64,000 nt of DNA. It comes from Klebsiella terrigena (GTDB taxonomy: Bacteria > Pseudomonadota > Gammaproteobacteria > Enterobacterales > Enterobacteriaceae). Below the pieces are notes generated by a model. It was not told the origin of the DNA and did not search any database. It saw nothing but the letters and a program-made list of their open reading frames with translations. Numbering within the stretch: the first letter of the stretch is position 1; every line of letters starts with the position of its first letter. The stretch covers positions 1 to 64,000 of the forward strand of contig NZ_BJNO01000022.1 of the NCBI RefSeq assembly GCF_006539725.1, read 5' to 3'. Below are positions 61,482 to 64,000 of this stretch, one piece after another. Position numbers and translations under genes: made by a program.

Positions 61482-61543
61482 GAACGATTCGTTCGACTTG
61501 AAAGTCGAGAGGGTTGCGTTCATTATAATGGAAATTCGTTCGA
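61482..61543. promoter_or_regulatory. Repeat-rich regulatory region between the XRE regulator and azlC
   Basis: The region holds a palindrome GAACG-ATT-CGTTC (61482-61494), an inverted repeat CGACTT-GA-AAGTCG (61494-61507) and a direct repeat ATTCGTTCGA at 61487-61496 and 61534-61543. A -10-like TATAAT lies at 61524-61529. The repeats look like operators for the divergent regulator and for azlC. Confidence 0.55.
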
Positions 61544-61557
61544 TATGGCTAAATAGT

Positions 61558-62217
61558 ATGAAACAGCACTTCTCCTGTCTCAAAGGGGACACGATAAAAG
61601 CGATAGTCTTAGTCTGCCTGGCCGTGGGCGTCGTCGGCCTCTCCTACGGCTCGCTGGCGATAGCCTATGGCTTCCCGGTGTGGGTGCCGTTCGTGCTGTC
61701 GATTTGCGTGCTGGCGGGCGCCTCGGAGTTTATGTTTATCGGCATCGTCGCCAGCGGCGGTAACCCGCTGGCCGCCGCCGCCGCGGGATTACTGGTCAAC
61801 GCCCGCCACGTGCCGTTCGGCGTGACGGTTCGCGATCTGGTCGGCAGGCGCGGCGCCAGCCTGCTGGGCTGCCATATTATGAATGACGAAAGCGTGGTCT
61901 TCGGGCTGTCGCAGAAAACGCCGGAGCAGAGTAAAGCCGCCTACTGGCTGTGCGGACTCGGCGTGGCTATCATCTGGCCGCTGGGCGCGCTGCTTGGAGC
62001 CCTGGTCGGCAAGATCCTGCCGGCCCCGGAAACCATCGGCCTCGATGCCGTCTTCCCCGCCATTCTGCTGGCGCTGGTCATTCCCGCGTTTAAAAACCGC
62101 ACCACCTTAATTCGCGCCTGCAGCGGTGCGGCGTTATCCCTCGCAGCGGTCTCCTTTGCGCCAACGGGACTGCCGGTGCTGTTCTCCCTGTTCGGCCTGC
62201 TGGCGAGGAAAAAATAA
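61558..62217 (+). CDS. azlC: AzlC-family amino-acid exporter large subunit
   Basis: AzlC with AzlD exports branched-chain amino acids (YgaZH in E. coli exports valine). From the ATG at 61558 (MKQHFSCLKGD) the protein has 219 residues and about six to eight hydrophobic segments. Family motifs are GSLAIAYGFPVWVPFVLSI, AGASEFMFIGIVASGGNPLAA and LLVNARHVPFGVTVRD. A longer frame starting at TTG 61498 or ATG 61528 would cover the putative promoter, so I prefer the shorter. It overlaps azlD by one base. Confidence 0.85.
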   Translation: MKQHFSCLKGDTIKAIVLVCLAVGVVGLSYGSLAIAYGFPVWVPFVLSICVLAGASEFMFIGIVASGGNPLAAAAAGLLVNARHVPFGVTVRDLVGRRGASLLGCHIMNDESVVFGLSQKTPEQSKAAYWLCGLGVAIIWPLGALLGALVGKILPAPETIGLDAVFPAILLALVIPAFKNRTTLIRACSGAALSLAAVSFAPTGLPVLFSLFGLLARKK

Positions 62218-62540
62218 TGGGCAACATCACGCTGTTTATCATCGGGATCGCTATCCTGTCGGCAGGAACCTACCTGATGCGCCTCGGCGGCGCGAAGATT
62301 GGTAGCCGGCTGGCGCTTTCCGAGCGTTCTCAGGCGCTGCTCTCGGACGCCGCGACGGTACTGCTATTTTCCGTCGCCCTGGCGACCACATTTTATGAAA
62401 GCGAACATTTTGCCGGTATGGCGCGGGTGCTGGGGGTGGGCTTCGCGGTATTCCTCGCCTGGCGCAAGATGCCGCTGATCGTGGTGATTATTGCCGCGGC
62501 AGTGGTTACCGCCCTGCTGCGGCTGGCGGGCGTCGCCTGA
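62217..62540 (+). CDS. azlD: AzlD-family amino-acid exporter small subunit
   Basis: The 107-residue protein has four hydrophobic helices and the AzlD pattern: GIAILSAGTYLMRLGGAKIG near the N-terminus and PLIVVIIAAAVVTALLRLA near the C-terminus. Its ATG overlaps the azlC stop (TAATG). Together they should form a two-component exporter, probably for branched-chain or related amino acids. Confidence 0.85.
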   Translation: MGNITLFIIGIAILSAGTYLMRLGGAKIGSRLALSERSQALLSDAATVLLFSVALATTFYESEHFAGMARVLGVGFAVFLAWRKMPLIVVIIAAAVVTALLRLAGVA

Positions 62541-62612
62541 CCCGGCCTACGAAACCGGCAATATCAAATATTTACGCAATTCCTGTAGGCCCGAGCAAGC
62601 GAATCGCCGCTG
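62541..62612. repeat. REP-like palindromic remnant downstream of azlD
   Basis: CCGGCCTAC near 62543 and GTAGGCCCG at 62585-62593 form inverted copies, the second followed by AGCAAGCGAATCGCCG, which resembles enterobacterial REP units. It lies between the convergent azlD and kinase-like genes. A degenerate element; assignment by pattern only. Confidence 0.45.
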
Positions 62613-62642
62613 GACAGTTACAATCGAGCTTAACGTAATTCT

Positions 62643-63203
62643 TTAATATTGCTGCATTTTTTCTTCAAGCCAACGGATAGCGGACGCCATATCCAGCGGT
62701 TTTTGCTGATCCACGGTAAACACCGGCCCCAGCCGCATTGGTTCCGCCCGCTGCGCCAGCTGGGCCAGCTCCGGAAGATACTCTTCGCCCGGGTGTCCCG
62801 GCTTGCGATCCTGCAACCGGCTGGCATAGCGCGACACCGCAAGCTCGGGCGAGATGCGGTTCCAGATTTCCAGAACCTTTTCAACGCCCGCCTGCTGCAG
62901 CTGCAGCTGCAACGTTTCGCGCGGCTGAAAACCAAACCAGGCGTCGATTAGCCAAATACAGCCTGCCGGAGCGTGGCCGACGATCGACCAGATGACGTCA
63001 TAAGCGGCGCAGCCCAGCTGTCGATTGAAAGACCTGTCGATTTCGCTAAAGCACGCCATAAACGGCTCTTTAATACCGTCGATGGTCAGCTGCGGCAGAT
63101 TGAAGGTTGCCGATAGCTGCCGGGTGACGGTGCTTTTGCCCGATGCGGGAATGCCGTTAATTAAAATCACCGTTTTGCAGCGTGGAGTGAGATGTCTGTT
63201 CAT
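62643..63203 (-). CDS. P-loop kinase-like protein next to a PTS EIIA
   Basis: This 186-residue protein has a Walker A GIPASGKSTVTRQL near residue 17 and a C-terminal LPELAQLAQRAEPMRLGPVF. It resembles small AAA/zeta-toxin/chloramphenicol-phosphotransferase-type kinases. The specific function is not recognisable. Its start overlaps the stop of the upstream EIIA by 4 bp, so the two are translationally coupled and the substrate may relate to the PTS sugar. No antitoxin partner is visible, which argues against a zeta-type toxin. Confidence 0.75.
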   Translation of the reverse strand: MNRHLTPRCKTVILINGIPASGKSTVTRQLSATFNLPQLTIDGIKEPFMACFSEIDRSFNRQLGCAAYDVIWSIVGHAPAGCIWLIDAWFGFQPRETLQLQLQQAGVEKVLEIWNRISPELAVSRYASRLQDRKPGHPGEEYLPELAQLAQRAEPMRLGPVFTVDQQKPLDMASAIRWLEEKMQQY

Positions 63204-63637
63204 AACAACGCGACGACCTCCTCTCTGCTGCTGGCGGCCCGCAGCTTCGCCATGGTCTCGTTATTATCGAGCAGCGCGACAATCGCCCGAATGCCCTCCT
63301 CAATATGGGCATTGCTGTCCTGCGCGCCGAACATAATCACAATATCCGCCTTCTCGCTATCGGCAAAATGAATTGGCTGATCCAACACAACCAGGCTAAA
63401 ACAGTTGCGCCTGACGCCGCATTCCGGCCTGGCGTGGGGGATGGCGACGCCTTCATCAAAAACGTAATAGGCGCCGTGGTTCAGGGTATTATCAATTACC
63501 GCCTGACCGTAATCTGCCGAGATATACCCTTTCGTGACCAGCGGGCTGGCCGCCAGATGGATCACTTTCTGCCAGTCGGACTCCGTGACGCCGACCTGAA
63601 TCGCATCGGCCTCAATAAGCAGTTCTTTTATCGTCAT
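63200..63637 (-). CDS. PTS EIIA component, fructose/mannitol family (UlaC/SgcA-like)
   Basis: This 145-residue protein carries the phosphorylatable histidine in VAIPHARPECGV (about 66-77) and the typical EIIA-2 fold (YVFDEGVAIPHA and DIVIMFGAQDSNAHIEEGI). It takes a phosphoryl group from HPr and passes it to an EIIB that lies outside the window. Two adjacent ATG codons exist; I prefer the second (63637), 6 nt after GGGAG. A specific sugar cannot be deduced. Confidence 0.85.
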   Translation of the reverse strand: MTIKELLIEADAIQVGVTESDWQKVIHLAASPLVTKGYISADYGQAVIDNTLNHGAYYVFDEGVAIPHARPECGVRRNCFSLVVLDQPIHFADSEKADIVIMFGAQDSNAHIEEGIRAIVALLDNNETMAKLRAASSREEVVALL

Positions 63638-63646
63638 CATGACTCC

Positions 63647-63916
63647 CTAAATATTGCGGCGAATAATATTGCGTAACTCATCAATGCGAACAAAAAGCGC
63701 ATCTATTTCCTGCCGGTGAGTCTTACTTTTGGCATACACCGACAGCGCCCGGTTATAAATCAGCATTAAGGCTTTCTGTACTTCGCCATTACCCGGGTTG
63801 CCCTGGAGTTCAGCTTCCAGTCTGACTATTTCCCCCGCCAGCTGACGGGACTGTTCGTCATAATCCTGCGGTGGGCTACTCTCTTTTTTCCACAACGTTT
63901 TCAAAGATTCAAACAT
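63647..63916 (-). CDS. Small helical protein of unknown function in a PTS operon
   Basis: This 89-residue protein is rich in charged residues and has two helical stretches, DEQSRQLAGEIVRLEAEL and HRQEIDALFVRIDELRNIIR, with a coiled-coil look. I do not recognise a family. GGAGGAG 6 nt before the ATG at 63916 is a strong ribosome-binding site, so it is a real gene. It lies 9 bp before the EIIA gene. The rest of the operon, presumably the EIIB and EIIC components, must be further right. Confidence 0.7.
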   Translation of the reverse strand: MFESLKTLWKKESSPPQDYDEQSRQLAGEIVRLEAELQGNPGNGEVQKALMLIYNRALSVYAKSKTHRQEIDALFVRIDELRNIIRRNI

Positions 63917-63957
63917 AGCGAGCTCCTCCCTGACGGACAGCAGGGCAACAAAATACG

Positions 63958-63983
63958 GTTTAAAAATAAGCTTTTATTTAAAC
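63958..63983. repeat. AT-rich inverted repeat at the right edge
   Basis: GTTTAAAAATAAGCTTTTATTTAAAC is nearly a perfect palindrome, split here as GTTTAAAAATAAG and CTTTTATTTAAAC. It lies about 42 bp upstream of the small-protein gene and could be an operator or a processing site. Confidence 0.4.
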
Positions 63984-64000
63984 AGGGCGATTTTTTCCAT

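Noticed and set aside
62643-63203. Zeta-type toxin of a toxin-antitoxin pair
   Set aside because: Only the P-loop is shared, there is no small antitoxin gene directly upstream, and it is coupled to a PTS EIIA, so a metabolic or regulatory role is more likely.
63974-64000. Possible C-terminal end (ATGGAAAAAATC... to TAA) of an upstream minus-strand gene at the right edge
   Set aside because: Only nine codons are visible; it could equally be intergenic, so I did not list it as a feature.

Overview
This is enterobacterial chromosome. Nearly every gene from the left edge to about 54.1 kb has a close counterpart in the Escherichia coli K-12 interval murI-btuB ... rhaT-rhaBAD-rhaM, read in the opposite direction. 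Protein lengths usually match E. coli within a few residues. The base composition looks higher in GC than E. coli, and the extra genes (zinT beside ppc, a rhamnose ABC transporter, a raffinose-type cluster) suggest a Klebsiella/Raoultella/Enterobacter-like member of the family. The sequence alone does not fix the genus. I see no rRNA, tRNA, prophage, insertion sequence or CRISPR array.

Layout. 0-5.2 kb: murI, btuB behind a cobalamin riboswitch, trmA, yijD, fabR. 5.4-7.9 kb: sthA, oxyR and the peroxide-induced small RNA OxyS. 8-12.6 kb: argHBC divergent from argE across an ARG-box operator. 12.7-19.2 kb: ppc, zinT with a Zur-like site, yijO, fsaB, gldA. 19.2-26.2 kb: methionine genes metF, metL, metB and metJ with MetJ operators; a LysR regulator and a small AhpD-like protein lie between metL and metF; then rpmE. 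26.5-34.5 kb: priA, cytR, ftsN, hslVU with a sigma-32-type promoter, menA, rraA. 34.5-40.9 kb: pfkA, fieF, cpxP (with the CpxQ small RNA in its 3' end), cpxRA, yiiM, sodA.

41-54.1 kb is a complete L-rhamnose module: the RhaT symporter, regulators RhaR and RhaS, the kinase/isomerase/aldolase set rhaBAD, then an ABC importer (binding protein, ATPase, two permeases), an iron-type alcohol dehydrogenase suited to lactaldehyde reduction, and the mutarotase RhaM. Uptake therefore looks doubled (symporter plus ABC system). 54.1-60.8 kb, on the other strand, is a raffinose/melibiose-type operon: a LacI regulator, GH36 alpha-galactosidase, LacY-family permease, a LacA-like acetyltransferase and a RafY/ScrY-like porin. 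Twin palindromic operators precede the alpha-galactosidase gene. 60.9-62.5 kb: an XRE-cupin regulator divergent from azlC-azlD. 62.6-64 kb: the 3' end of an operon (small helical protein, PTS EIIA, P-loop kinase-like protein) that runs off the right edge.

The most notable points are these. The usual zapB-glpFKX-fpr-tpiA-sbp block is absent from between rraA and pfkA. The raf-like operon carries an acetyltransferase where the classical plasmid operon has an invertase. The 3' part of an uncharacterised PTS-kinase operon lies at the right edge. The 5' half of OxyS has diverged. I found no clear evidence of a wholly new system; the right-edge operon is the best candidate.
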